From NCBI GenBank assembly GCA_001184205.1, contig LBMP01000004.1, positions 261,755 to 325,754 on the forward strand: 64,000 nucleotides of DNA. Reading direction: 5' to 3'. Shown piece after piece: positions 35,536 through 43,625 of this stretch. Numbering within the stretch: the first letter of the stretch is position 1; every line of letters starts with the position of its first letter. Made by a program: the position numbers and the translations under genes. This stretch comes from Desulfocarbo indianensis (lineage in GTDB: Bacteria > Desulfobacterota > Desulfarculia > Desulfarculales > Desulfarculaceae). The notes under the pieces are model-generated. The model did no database searches. It was not told the origin of the DNA and was given only the letters and a program-made list of their open reading frames with translations.

Positions 35536-36834
35536 TTACTTCTCCCCGGGGCGGAAGTAATCGCGCATGAGGCGCACCGCGCAGTATTTGCCGCACATGG
35601 TGCAGACCTCCTCCTCGGCCGGCATGCTGCCCGAGCGGATGGCGCGGGCGGTCTTGGGGTCCAGGCACAGGGCCATCATGCGGTCCCAGTCCATGCGGCG
35701 GCGGGCCTCGGCCATCTCCCGGTCGCGCTGGATGCTGGCCGCGCGTCCCCGGGCGATGTCCGCGGCGTGGGCCGCGATGCGGGTGGTGATGACCCCTTCA
35801 TATACTTCATCCGGGCCGGGCAGGGCCAGGTGCTCGCTGGGGGTGACGTAGCACAGGAAATCCGCCCCGGCCCAGCCGGCCAGGGCCCCGCCGATGGCGC
35901 AGGCCACGTGGTCGTGGCCCGCGGCCACGTCGGTGACCAGGGGGCCCAGCACGTAGAAGGGCGCTTCGTGGCACAGGCGCTTTTGCAGCTTGATGTTGGC
36001 CTCCACCTGGTCCAGGGGCACGTGGCCCGGCCCCTCGATCATCACCTGCACGCCCGCGTCCCAGGCGCGCTGGGTAAGCTCGCCCAGGGTCACCAGCTCG
36101 GTGATCTGGGCCCGGTCGGTGGCGTCGGCCAGGCAGCCGGGCCGCAGGCCGTCGCCCAGGGAGATGGTCACGTCATGGGCGCGCAGGATTTCCAGCAGCC
36201 GGTCGTATTGCTCGTAAAAGGGGTTTTCCTTTTTGTTGGCCACCATCCAGCAAGCCAGGAAGGAGCCGCCCCGGCTCACGATGTCGGTGACCCGGCCCTC
36301 GGAGCGCAGGCGCTCCAGGGCGCTCAGGGTGACCCCGCAGTGCACGGTCATGAAGTCCACGCCCTCCCGGGCCTGGTCCTCGATCACCGCGAACATCTCG
36401 TCGGCGGTGAGGTCCACGATGCCGCGGTCCTCGCCGGTGACCTTCACCGCGGCCTGATAGATGGGCACCGTGCCCACCGGCACCGTGGAGTTGGCCAGCA
36501 CCTGGGCCCGGATGGCCTTCAGGTCGCCGCCGGTGGAGAGATCCATCACCGCGTCGGCCCCCGCCTCCAGGGCGGCGTCCAACTTGGCCTTTTCCTCGGC
36601 CATATCGGCCCGGTCCGGGCTGGTGCCCAGGTTGGCGTTCACCTTGACGCTTAAGCCCTGGCCCACGCCCCTGGGCTCAAGATTGGCGTGAGCCGGATTG
36701 GCCGGGATGGCCACCCGCCCGGCGGCCACGGCCCGGCGCAGGCTTTCCGCCTCCAGGCCCTCGGCCTGGGCCACCTGGCGCATGGCCTGGGTGATCTGGC
36801 CGGCGCGGGCCGCTTCCAGTTGGGTCTGGCTCAT
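35536..36834 (-). CDS. thiC: phosphomethylpyrimidine synthase ThiC
   Basis: The 432-residue radical SAM enzyme converts AIR to HMP-P for thiamine. It is the short form without the N-terminal extension of the E. coli type. The C-terminal cluster motif is CTMCGKYC (CX2CX3C), one residue shorter than the CX2CX4C of long forms. GAADFLCYVTPSEHL matches the family. Start and thiDN stop overlap (ATGA). Confidence 0.93.
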   Translation of the reverse strand: MSQTQLEAARAGQITQAMRQVAQAEGLEAESLRRAVAAGRVAIPANPAHANLEPRGVGQGLSVKVNANLGTSPDRADMAEEKAKLDAALEAGADAVMDLSTGGDLKAIRAQVLANSTVPVGTVPIYQAAVKVTGEDRGIVDLTADEMFAVIEDQAREGVDFMTVHCGVTLSALERLRSEGRVTDIVSRGGSFLACWMVANKKENPFYEQYDRLLEILRAHDVTISLGDGLRPGCLADATDRAQITELVTLGELTQRAWDAGVQVMIEGPGHVPLDQVEANIKLQKRLCHEAPFYVLGPLVTDVAAGHDHVACAIGGALAGWAGADFLCYVTPSEHLALPGPDEVYEGVITTRIAAHAADIARGRAASIQRDREMAEARRRMDWDRMMALCLDPKTARAIRSGSMPAEEEVCTMCGKYCAVRLMRDYFRPGEK

Positions 36835-38180
36835 TGCCTATCCTCCTTGCCGGCCAGAGCCAGCACCATGTCTACTATCTCAGCGGGATTGCGGGCCAGG
36901 ATGCGGAACACCGGCTCCTTGCCCACCTCGCCGCGGTCGAAGATGGCCTCCGGCACCGCGCCCAGCTTTTTGATGACGCTGGCGGTGCCCCATTCCAGGC
37001 TGGAGCCCTCGCGGGCCTTGATCTCGGCGGGCTCCCGGCTTCTATCGAATTCCGCCACCCGCCAGCCGAGATTGCGGGCGCGGGTGATGATCTCCTCGGA
37101 AAAATTAAGCGCCATGGCCGCCCGCTTGGCGGGGTCGGCCGCGCAGGCGGTGAGCACGATCTTGGCCACGTGGCGGCTGGCCCCGGGCCGGGGAGCGCCC
37201 ACGGCCTTCAGGCGGTCGCCCAGGTGGGTGATGCGGCCGGGCACCGCGATGACCTCCTCGAAGCTGGCCGCGCCGGGCAGGGCGTAGCCCAATTGGCCGC
37301 GCACCTCGGGAATCATGTGGGCCAGGCCGGGCGCGTCCTCCAGGCGGCTCAGGGCCGCCTCCATCTCGGCCAGGCAGGGCCCCAGCATGAGCCGGGGCTC
37401 CAGATCGGCCATGGCGTGCACCGGCCCCCGACCCTGGCCGATGGCCAGGCCCCCCAGGATGGCCCGCCGCACCAGAAGCCGGGCGCGGCCCACGGCCGGG
37501 GCCAGTTCCCAGCCCGCGGCCAATAGCGCGGCCAGGGACGAGGCCAGGGTGCAGCCGGTGCCGTGGGTGTGGGGGGTGTGGATGCGCGGTGCTGCGAACT
37601 CCCAAAGCTTATCGCCGTCGTACAAGACGTCGCAGGGGTCTTCCGCCAGGTGGCCGCCCTTCACCAGGGCCGCGCCCGCGCCCATCTCCACCAGCTCGCG
37701 GGCGGCCTGGGCCATCTGCCCGCGGTTTTTCACCGGCCGTCCCATAAGCTCGGCCGCCTCGTCCAGGTTGGGGGTGATGACCGTGGCCAGGGGCAGGAGC
37801 TTCTGCTTGAGCGCCGCCACGGCGTCGGCGGCCAGGAGGCGGTCGCCGCCCTTGGCCACCATTACCGGGTCCACCACCAGGGGGGCTTGCGCCCCGCTCA
37901 GGAGTTCGGCCACCAGGGAGACCAAATCCGCCGAGTGCAGCATGCCGGTCTTCACCGCGTCGAAGCCGATGTCGCCGGCCACCGATTCAAACTGGGCGCG
38001 CACGAAATCCAGGGGCACCGGGTGCACGCCGGAGACGCCCTGGGTGTTCTGGGCGGTGAGGGCGGTGACGGCGGTCATGCCGTGGCCCCCCAGGGCGGCT
38101 ACCGCCTTGAGGTCGGCCTGGATGCCGGCTCCGCCGCCGGAATCCGAGCCCGCGATGATGAGAACCCTGGGGATGGTCAT
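36831..38180 (-). CDS. thiDN: fused HMP/HMP-P kinase and thiamine-phosphate synthase (ThiD-ThiN)
   Basis: The 449-residue fusion has a ribokinase-fold ThiD domain at residues 1-265 (IAGSDSGGGAGIQADLKA, PVMVAKGGDRL, HTHGTGCTLASSLA). A ThiN domain follows at about 285-445 (GYALPGAASFEEVIAVPGR, GTASVIKKLG), which joins HMP-PP to the thiazole phosphate in place of ThiE. It is the first gene after the TPP riboswitch, with thiC coupled behind it. Confidence 0.93.
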   Translation of the reverse strand: MTIPRVLIIAGSDSGGGAGIQADLKAVAALGGHGMTAVTALTAQNTQGVSGVHPVPLDFVRAQFESVAGDIGFDAVKTGMLHSADLVSLVAELLSGAQAPLVVDPVMVAKGGDRLLAADAVAALKQKLLPLATVITPNLDEAAELMGRPVKNRGQMAQAARELVEMGAGAALVKGGHLAEDPCDVLYDGDKLWEFAAPRIHTPHTHGTGCTLASSLAALLAAGWELAPAVGRARLLVRRAILGGLAIGQGRGPVHAMADLEPRLMLGPCLAEMEAALSRLEDAPGLAHMIPEVRGQLGYALPGAASFEEVIAVPGRITHLGDRLKAVGAPRPGASRHVAKIVLTACAADPAKRAAMALNFSEEIITRARNLGWRVAEFDRSREPAEIKAREGSSLEWGTASVIKKLGAVPEAIFDRGEVGKEPVFRILARNPAEIVDMVLALAGKEDRQ

Positions 38181-38186
38181 GGCTAT

Positions 38187-38222
38187 CTCCCGGCAATGAA
38201 TAATCCAGTAATTGCCGGGGAG
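38187..38222 (-). promoter_or_regulatory. Shine-Dalgarno-sequestering hairpin before thiDN
   Basis: On the minus strand CTCCCCGGCAAT (plus 38211-38222) pairs with ATTGCCGGGAG (plus 38187-38197). The second arm contains the GGGAG Shine-Dalgarno, seven bases before the ATG. It is the likely expression platform of the TPP riboswitch, acting on translation. Confidence 0.65.
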
Positions 38223-38249
38223 GCCCAGGCGGGCTTAGGGGTTGGCTTG

Positions 38250-38401
38250 CTGGGACCTATCCCTACGCCGGAATTACCCGGATCAGGTTCGAGGGGTTGC
38301 CGCGCCGCGCCGGCCTTTTTGAAGATTGCGTGAACTTTCGCCCGCGCCGCCTCCGGCCGGGCCCCGCCGCGCGGCTCTCAGCCCTGGCAGGGCACCCCCA
38401 G
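38250..38401 (-). promoter_or_regulatory. TPP riboswitch (THI box)
   Basis: The minus strand shows GGGGGTGCCC and GGGCTGAGAG (5' half), and ACCTGATCCGGGTAAT with GGCGTAGGGA (3' half). CTGGG/CCCAG closes P1. The variable P3 arm is long (about 75 bases, very GC-rich). It stands 70 bases before the thiDN start and is preceded by a promoter. Confidence 0.95.
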
Positions 38402-38409
38402 GCGCCATA

Positions 38410-38438
38410 AAAGTATCAGGCGCCGGAGGGTTAGTCAA
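38410..38438 (-). promoter_or_regulatory. sigma-70 promoter of the thi operon
   Basis: On the minus strand TTGACT (38433-38438) and TACTTT (38410-38415) are 17 bases apart. The predicted start of transcription is at the 5' edge of the riboswitch. Confidence 0.6.
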
Positions 38439-38474
38439 CGCATGCCGCCGCGAAGCGGTTGTCAAATCGTTAAC

Positions 38475-38503
38475 TTGACGATGCCCCGCCGGCTCACTAT
38501 AGT
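38475..38503 (+). promoter_or_regulatory. sigma-70 promoter of the mla genes
   Basis: TTGACG (38475-38480) and TATAGT (38498-38503) with 17-base spacing lie about 100 bases before mlaE. It is divergent from, and about 40 bases away from, the thi promoter. Confidence 0.65.
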
Positions 38504-38603
38504 GGAATAAATCGGCGTCCGCCCAGGTCATTGGCCGACGGGACGGCGCCGTGGCGTTTCAGTCGCATCCTTCGCCCGTTCCTGGCCTTTCGAGGTGTTG
38601 CTC

Positions 38604-39380
38604 ATGAATTGGACCGGCCCGCTGGCCTACACCGGCCGCAAGACCATGCGGTTCCTCGAAGAAGCGGGCGAGATCGTTCTTCTTTTCATCCAGGCCCTGC
38701 TCTGGCTGCTGCGCCCCCCCTTTAGGCTGCGCCTCATCTTCAAGCAGATGGAGTTCGTGGGCGTGCAGTCCATCAACGTGGTGCTCCTCACCGGCGTGTT
38801 CACCGGCGGCGTGTTCGCCCTGCAGACCTATCACGGCTTTTCCATGTTCGGCGCGGAAAGCCTGGTGGGCTCCACCGTGGCTCTGGCGCTCACCCGCGAA
38901 CTGGGCCCGGTGCTCACCGCGCTCATGGTCACCGGCCGGGCGGGCAGCGCCATGGCCGCCGAGCTGGGCTCCATGCGGGTCACCGAGCAGATAGACGCGC
39001 TCTACGTGATGGCGGTGAGCCCCATCCAATACCTGGTGCTGCCCCGCATAGTGGCGGCCACCTGCATGCTGCCGGTGCTCACCGTGGTCTGCGATTTCGT
39101 GGGCATCGTGGGCGGCTACGTGGTGGGCGTGCGGATGCTGGGCGTCAACGAGGGGATTTTTATCGCCAAAATAGTGGAATACCTGGATTTCAGCGATATA
39201 AGCATGGGCTTGGTCAAGGCGGCCTTTTTCGGGCTCATGTTCTCCCTGATCGGTTGTTACAAAGGGTTTTACACCACCGGCGGCGCCGAGGGCGTGGGCC
39301 GCTCCACCACCGAGGCCGTGGTCCTGGCCAGCGTTTCCATCCTGGCCGCCGACTACGTGCTCACCGCCATAATGTTTTAG
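38604..39380 (+). CDS. mlaE: phospholipid-transport ABC permease MlaE
   Basis: The 258-residue inner-membrane permease of the MCE/Mla system has about five hydrophobic segments, with ALTRELGPVLTALMVTGRAG and GSMRVTEQIDAL as family signatures. It works with MlaF and MlaD to move phospholipid between inner and outer membranes. The ATG at 38604 follows GAGG by eight bases; an in-frame GTG lies three codons earlier. Confidence 0.93.
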   Translation: MNWTGPLAYTGRKTMRFLEEAGEIVLLFIQALLWLLRPPFRLRLIFKQMEFVGVQSINVVLLTGVFTGGVFALQTYHGFSMFGAESLVGSTVALALTRELGPVLTALMVTGRAGSAMAAELGSMRVTEQIDALYVMAVSPIQYLVLPRIVAATCMLPVLTVVCDFVGIVGGYVVGVRMLGVNEGIFIAKIVEYLDFSDISMGLVKAAFFGLMFSLIGCYKGFYTTGGAEGVGRSTTEAVVLASVSILAADYVLTAIMF

Positions 39381-39382
39381 CC

Positions 39383-40150
39383 ATGAACCATAGACCCAGC
39401 GACATAATCCAACTGCAGGGGGTGCACAAATCCTTTGGCCGCCAGCGCGTGCTCAAGGGGCTGGATCTGGACATCCCCCGCGGCCGCACCACGGTGATCA
39501 TCGGGCGCTCCGGCGGCGGCAAGAGCGTCATCCTGAAGCACATGATCGGCCTGATCCGGCCGGACCAGGGCCGGGTGCTGGTGGACGGCCAGGACCTGAA
39601 CGACATGGACGACCGCGAGCTGAACCAGGTGCGCCGCCGTTACGGCATGCTGTTCCAGGACGCGGCCCTGTTCGACTCCATGACCGTGGGCGACAACGTG
39701 GCCTTTCCCTTGCGTGAGCACACCAAGCTTTCCCAGGCGCAGATCATGGAAACCGTGATCGAAAAGCTGAAGATGGTGGGGCTGGTCAACGTGGAGCGCA
39801 AGATGCCCAGCGAGCTTTCCGGCGGCATGCGCAAGAGGGCGGGCCTGGCCAGGGCCATCGCCCTGGAGCCGGAGATCATATTATATGACGAGCCCACCAC
39901 CGGCCTGGACCCGCCCCTGTCGGCGGCCATCAACCATCTCATCGTGGAGACCCAGGAAAGGCTGGGTCTTACCGGGGTGGTGATCAGCCATGATATCGCC
40001 GGGGCCTTTGAGGTGGGGCATCACATCGCCATGCTGTACGACGGTAAGATTATCGCCAGCGGGGCCCCGAAAGAGATAGAATCCTCGGAGGACCCGGTGG
40101 TGCAGCAATTCATCCACGGCCGGGCCGAGGGGCCCATCGAGGTGGTTTAG
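39383..40150 (+). CDS. mlaF: phospholipid-transport ATPase MlaF
   Basis: The 255-residue ABC ATPase has Walker A GRSGGGKS, signature LSGGMRKRAGLARA, Walker B IILYDEPTTGLDP and the switch His in VVISHD. It energises MlaE. It starts two bases after the mlaE stop. Confidence 0.95.
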   Translation: MNHRPSDIIQLQGVHKSFGRQRVLKGLDLDIPRGRTTVIIGRSGGGKSVILKHMIGLIRPDQGRVLVDGQDLNDMDDRELNQVRRRYGMLFQDAALFDSMTVGDNVAFPLREHTKLSQAQIMETVIEKLKMVGLVNVERKMPSELSGGMRKRAGLARAIALEPEIILYDEPTTGLDPPLSAAINHLIVETQERLGLTGVVISHDIAGAFEVGHHIAMLYDGKIIASGAPKEIESSEDPVVQQFIHGRAEGPIEVV

Positions 40151-40238
40151 GCCGGGGCCGCGAAATGGGCGGAGAAGCCCCTTTACCGCGGGCGGCCATG
40201 AGTTATACTGAGGACGGGCTTTTAACTCGGAGGCGCTA

Positions 40239-41741
40239 GTGCCGGGTGTATCCACGGAAGTCAAGGTAGGCATTTTCGTATTGGTCGGCATCGCCGTGTT
40301 GGCCTACATGACCATTCGTCTGGGCGAGTTCAAGTTCGGCGAACCCGAGGGCTACCAGATTTGGGCGGTGTTCGACCACGCCACCGGCCTGAAGACCGGC
40401 GCGCCGGTGGAGATGGCCGGCATCCAGGTGGGCAAGGTGGAGCGCATCGGCCTGTACGAGCACCGGGCGCGGGTCGCCATGCGCATCGCCGCCGCCGTGG
40501 TCCTGCCCGCCGACAGCGAAGCCTTTATCCGCACCAGGGGCGTCCTGGGCGACAAATACATCTCCCTGGAAGCCGGCAGCCCCGGCGCTCCGCCGCTGAA
40601 GGACGGCCAGCAATTGGTCAAGGCCAAGGTGCCCACCGACCTGGATGAGGTGATGGCCAAGATCGGCTCCATCGCCCAGGACGTGAAAGACCTCACCGGC
40701 TCCCTCAAGGTGAGCCTGGGCTCGCCGGAGAGCCAGCGGAACATCAGCGAATCCCTGGCCAACATCAAGGAGATCACCGCCGCCCTCAAGGGAGTGGTGG
40801 GCGACAACCAAAAACGGCTCAACAACGTCATCGTGAACCTGGAATCCTTTTCCCGCGACATGAGCCAGCTCAGCGGCGACAACAAGCAGGCGCTTCAGGA
40901 GACCATCCAGAATTTCCGCGCCATCAGCGGCCAGTTGGACCGCACCATCGGCGCGCTCACCTCGGTGGCCGAAAAGATAGACCATGGCCAGGGCACCATC
41001 GGCGCTTTAGTGAACGAGCGGGAGACCATAGACAACCTGAACCAGACCCTGGCCTCCCTGAAGGAAGTGAGCCGCAAGATAAACGAGGGCAAGGGCACCC
41101 TGGGCAAGCTGGTGAACGACGACACCACGGTGACCAAGATCGACGAGGCCCTCACCGGCATCAACGACTATCTGGGCCGGGCCGACGCCTGGCGCACCTA
41201 TATCGACTATCGCGGCGAATACCTCATGCATGACGAGGCCCTGCGCAGCACCCTGAACGTCCGCCTGCAGCCCAAGGCCGACAAGTTCTACATCCTGGGC
41301 ATCACCACCGACCCCGTGGGCCGGCGCACGGAAAAAGACACCACGATCACCCATTACCAGGGCGGCGCCAGCTGGCAAACCAGGGAAAAAACGGTGACGG
41401 TGGACAAGGACGAACTGAAGTTCAACGCCCAGATCGGCAAGCGCTTCTACGACGTGTCCCTGCGGGCCGGCCTGTTCGAGAGCACCGGCGGCATCGGCGC
41501 GGACGTCCACCTGTTCGACGACAACCTGACTTTAACCTTCGAGGCCTACGATTTCCGCGAGGACGAGAACCCGCGCCTCAGGTTAGCAGGGGATTATCAT
41601 TTCTGGAAGTATTTCTACGTCACCGCCGGCTGGCTGGACCCGCTATCGGATTACGACCACGACAACTTCTTCCTGGGCGGCGGCGTCAAGTTCTATGACG
41701 ATGATTTGAAGTTCCTTTTAACCAGCGCGCCCACGCCCTGA
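40239..41741 (+). CDS. mlaD: MlaD-like MCE protein with beta-rich C-terminal domain
   Basis: It has 500 residues. An N-terminal membrane anchor (about 8-27) is followed by an MCE domain (about 38-115, with GLKTGAPVEMAGIQVGKVERI cut to GLKTGAPVEMAGIQVGKV). Residues 130-310 form a long helical/coiled region. The last about 190 residues are amphipathic beta strands (YIDYRGEYL; FNAQIGKRFYDVSLRAGLF; LTLTFEAYDF; NFFLGGGVKFY) resembling an outer-membrane barrel. E. coli MlaD is only about 180 residues. The GTG start at 40239 follows GGAGG. The protein could bridge inner and outer membranes. Confidence 0.9.
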   Translation: MPGVSTEVKVGIFVLVGIAVLAYMTIRLGEFKFGEPEGYQIWAVFDHATGLKTGAPVEMAGIQVGKVERIGLYEHRARVAMRIAAAVVLPADSEAFIRTRGVLGDKYISLEAGSPGAPPLKDGQQLVKAKVPTDLDEVMAKIGSIAQDVKDLTGSLKVSLGSPESQRNISESLANIKEITAALKGVVGDNQKRLNNVIVNLESFSRDMSQLSGDNKQALQETIQNFRAISGQLDRTIGALTSVAEKIDHGQGTIGALVNERETIDNLNQTLASLKEVSRKINEGKGTLGKLVNDDTTVTKIDEALTGINDYLGRADAWRTYIDYRGEYLMHDEALRSTLNVRLQPKADKFYILGITTDPVGRRTEKDTTITHYQGGASWQTREKTVTVDKDELKFNAQIGKRFYDVSLRAGLFESTGGIGADVHLFDDNLTLTFEAYDFREDENPRLRLAGDYHFWKYFYVTAGWLDPLSDYDHDNFFLGGGVKFYDDDLKFLLTSAPTP

Positions 41742-41756
41742 GGCGGCTCGCGGACC

Positions 41757-42251
41757 ATGCAGGTTAAACTCGTCGTCGTGGCCACGGATTTCTCGCCCAG
41801 CGCGGATCGGGCGGTTGAACGGGCCGTTGAATTGGCCAAGCGCCGCCGGGCCGGGCTTTTGGTGGTTCACGTGATACCGCCGGTATTGAACGCCTCGCCG
41901 CTTCTGGGCAAGGCCTCGGCCGGCGCTTTCGAGGAGGCCAGCAACGGAGTGGCCGCCAGGCTGCGCCAAATCAGCCAGGAGGAGCTGCAAGCCCGTTATC
42001 TGGCCGGGACCGGGCTGGACCAGGTCCAGGCCGAGGGGCTCTGCCTGGAAGGCAAGGTGGCCCCCCAAATCCTGGAACTCATTGCCGACCGGGGGGCGGA
42101 CCTTTTGGTCATGGGCGCCACCGGGGCCTCGGGCCTGGGCGAATCGCTTTTCGGTTCCGTGGCCCTGAAGCTTCTGCGCAAGGCGCCTTGCTCGGTCCTG
42201 GTGGTCCGGGCCGAGGCCGGCGCCTCGCAAGCCCAGCCTTCGGCGCAATAG
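41757..42251 (+). CDS. universal stress protein (UspA family)
   Basis: It has 164 residues and one Usp domain. ATP-binding residues are present: VVATDFSPSADRAVERA at the start and the G-2X-G-9X-G(S) loop GATGASGLGESLFGS. The cytoplasmic role is unknown. It follows mlaD by 15 bases and may be in the same transcript. Confidence 0.92.
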   Translation: MQVKLVVVATDFSPSADRAVERAVELAKRRRAGLLVVHVIPPVLNASPLLGKASAGAFEEASNGVAARLRQISQEELQARYLAGTGLDQVQAEGLCLEGKVAPQILELIADRGADLLVMGATGASGLGESLFGSVALKLLRKAPCSVLVVRAEAGASQAQPSAQ

Positions 42252-42259
42252 GAGCCCCT

Positions 42260-43042
42260 ATTTCCTCCCCTTCCCACACCGAAAAAGCCTGGGGGCCGCT
42301 GGGCCGGTCCTTGGGGCTCGGGCGCCCCGGAGTGGTGGCCGTGGCGGGCAGCGGCGGCAAGACCGCCCTGGTGGAGGCCTTGGCCGCGGAACTGGCCGCG
42401 GCCGGGGAGCGGGCGGCCCTTTGCACCACCACCCTCATCTACCCGCCGCCGGCCAGGCTTTGCCGGCCGGCCTGGCTTTGGGGCGAAGCCACGCCCCCGC
42501 CGGATGAGATCGCGGCGGCTCTGCGGCCGGGCGAGGTTCTGGCCGTGGCCCAGGAGCTAAACCAGGCGGGCAAGCTCACCGGGCTGACTCCACCCCAGGT
42601 GGCGGCCCTGGCCGCAAGCGGGGCCTGGGTGGTGGCGGAGGTGGACGGAGCCGCCCGCAAGCCGCTCAAGGCCTGGGCCACCCATGAGCCGGTCTGGCCG
42701 GGAGGCGAGCGCCTGCGGGTGGTGGTGGCCGGGGCCAGCGGGCTGGGACGCCCCTTGGGCCTGGATTGGGTGCACCGCCCGGAAATCTTCGCCGCCGAGT
42801 CGGGCCTTGGCCTGGGCCAGGCGGTGACGCCGGCGGCCCTGATCAGGGTGCTTTTCGGTGCCAAGGGGCCTTTCCGCGAGTTGCCCGCGGGCATGGAGCG
42901 GGCCTTGATAATCAACCAGGCCGACGCGGTCCCGCCCAGGGTCATGGAGGCCATGGCAAGTCAACTGGCCGGGCAGGCGCCGGCCGGGTTGCGTTTGTTA
43001 AAAGGAAGGCTACGCTGGGGTGATTTGGAGCCTTTGACTTGA
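42260..43042 (+). CDS. yqeC: YqeC-like selenium cofactor biosynthesis protein
   Basis: It is about 260 residues long. A P-loop GSGGKT near the N-terminus, CTTTLIYPP and EVDGAARKPLKAW match YqeC, a protein linked to selenium-dependent molybdenum hydroxylases. No ATG is in frame before the P-loop. An ATT at 42260 five bases after AGGAG, a TTG at 42311, or a TTG at 42188 inside the Usp gene are the options, so the start is not settled. Confidence 0.75.
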   Translation: MSSPSHTEKAWGPLGRSLGLGRPGVVAVAGSGGKTALVEALAAELAAAGERAALCTTTLIYPPPARLCRPAWLWGEATPPPDEIAAALRPGEVLAVAQELNQAGKLTGLTPPQVAALAASGAWVVAEVDGAARKPLKAWATHEPVWPGGERLRVVVAGASGLGRPLGLDWVHRPEIFAAESGLGLGQAVTPAALIRVLFGAKGPFRELPAGMERALIINQADAVPPRVMEAMASQLAGQAPAGLRLLKGRLRWGDLEPLT

Positions 43043-43050
43043 TAGTCCGG

Positions 43051-43087
43051 GCCGCCAGGGGAAAAGCCTGGCGGCTAGTGATATAAT
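43051..43087 (+). promoter_or_regulatory. hairpin plus extended -10 promoter
   Basis: GCCGCCAGG/CCTGGCGGC (43051-43075) could end the yqeC transcript, but no T run follows. Immediately after is TGATATAAT (43079-43087), an extended -10 element directed at the lipoprotein gene. Confidence 0.45.
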
Positions 43088-43144
43088 TATTTGAATTTGT
43101 ATCAAATCACCCCCCCAAGCCGGGGGCTGGCGGGAGAAGCCGAG

Positions 43145-43579
43145 ATGAAAAGGACAACCTGGCTGCTCATGTTGGTAATCATGGCGCTGGCCGCGGGTTG
43201 CGCGGTCACGGCGGAGGATCATTTAAGCAAGCTGGATGTGGGCATGACTCAGGCCGAAGTGGAAAAAGCCCTTGGCAAGCCAGAAAAAGCCCAGTGCGTG
43301 CGTTTTCCGGCCCATGACCGCGACTATCTTGTCTGGGAATACCAGATGGTGCCGGACTCGGGTCCGGTCTGCCCCAGCGAGGGCGCGGCGCGCATGGTAA
43401 CCGGCGTGGTCACTCTGGGACTCAGCGAGGTGGCCTGGTCCCATGCCAAGACCAAGGCGCACTGGGTCTATTTCCTGGACGGCTACATGGTTTTTGCCGG
43501 CCGGGGTTTCGATTGCTCCTCGCCTGAAATATGTTCGATCAACCAAGATAACCTGGCGGGCGCTGTCTGCCGAAAATAG
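43145..43579 (+). CDS. small lipoprotein with BamE/SmpA-like region
   Basis: The 144-residue exported protein has a lipobox LAAGC near residue 19. LDVGMTQAEVEKALGKPEK resembles the SmpA/OmlA (BamE) fold. The C-terminal half has extra Cys (CPSEG, FDCSSPEIC, AVCRK). It may assist outer-membrane assembly; the exact role is unknown. ATG at 43145 was chosen for the signal sequence. Confidence 0.75.
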   Translation: MKRTTWLLMLVIMALAAGCAVTAEDHLSKLDVGMTQAEVEKALGKPEKAQCVRFPAHDRDYLVWEYQMVPDSGPVCPSEGAARMVTGVVTLGLSEVAWSHAKTKAHWVYFLDGYMVFAGRGFDCSSPEICSINQDNLAGAVCRK

Positions 43580-43625
43580 CCCCCGCCGCGGAAATTACCA
43601 GAGAGGAAGCAATCGTACCTGAACT

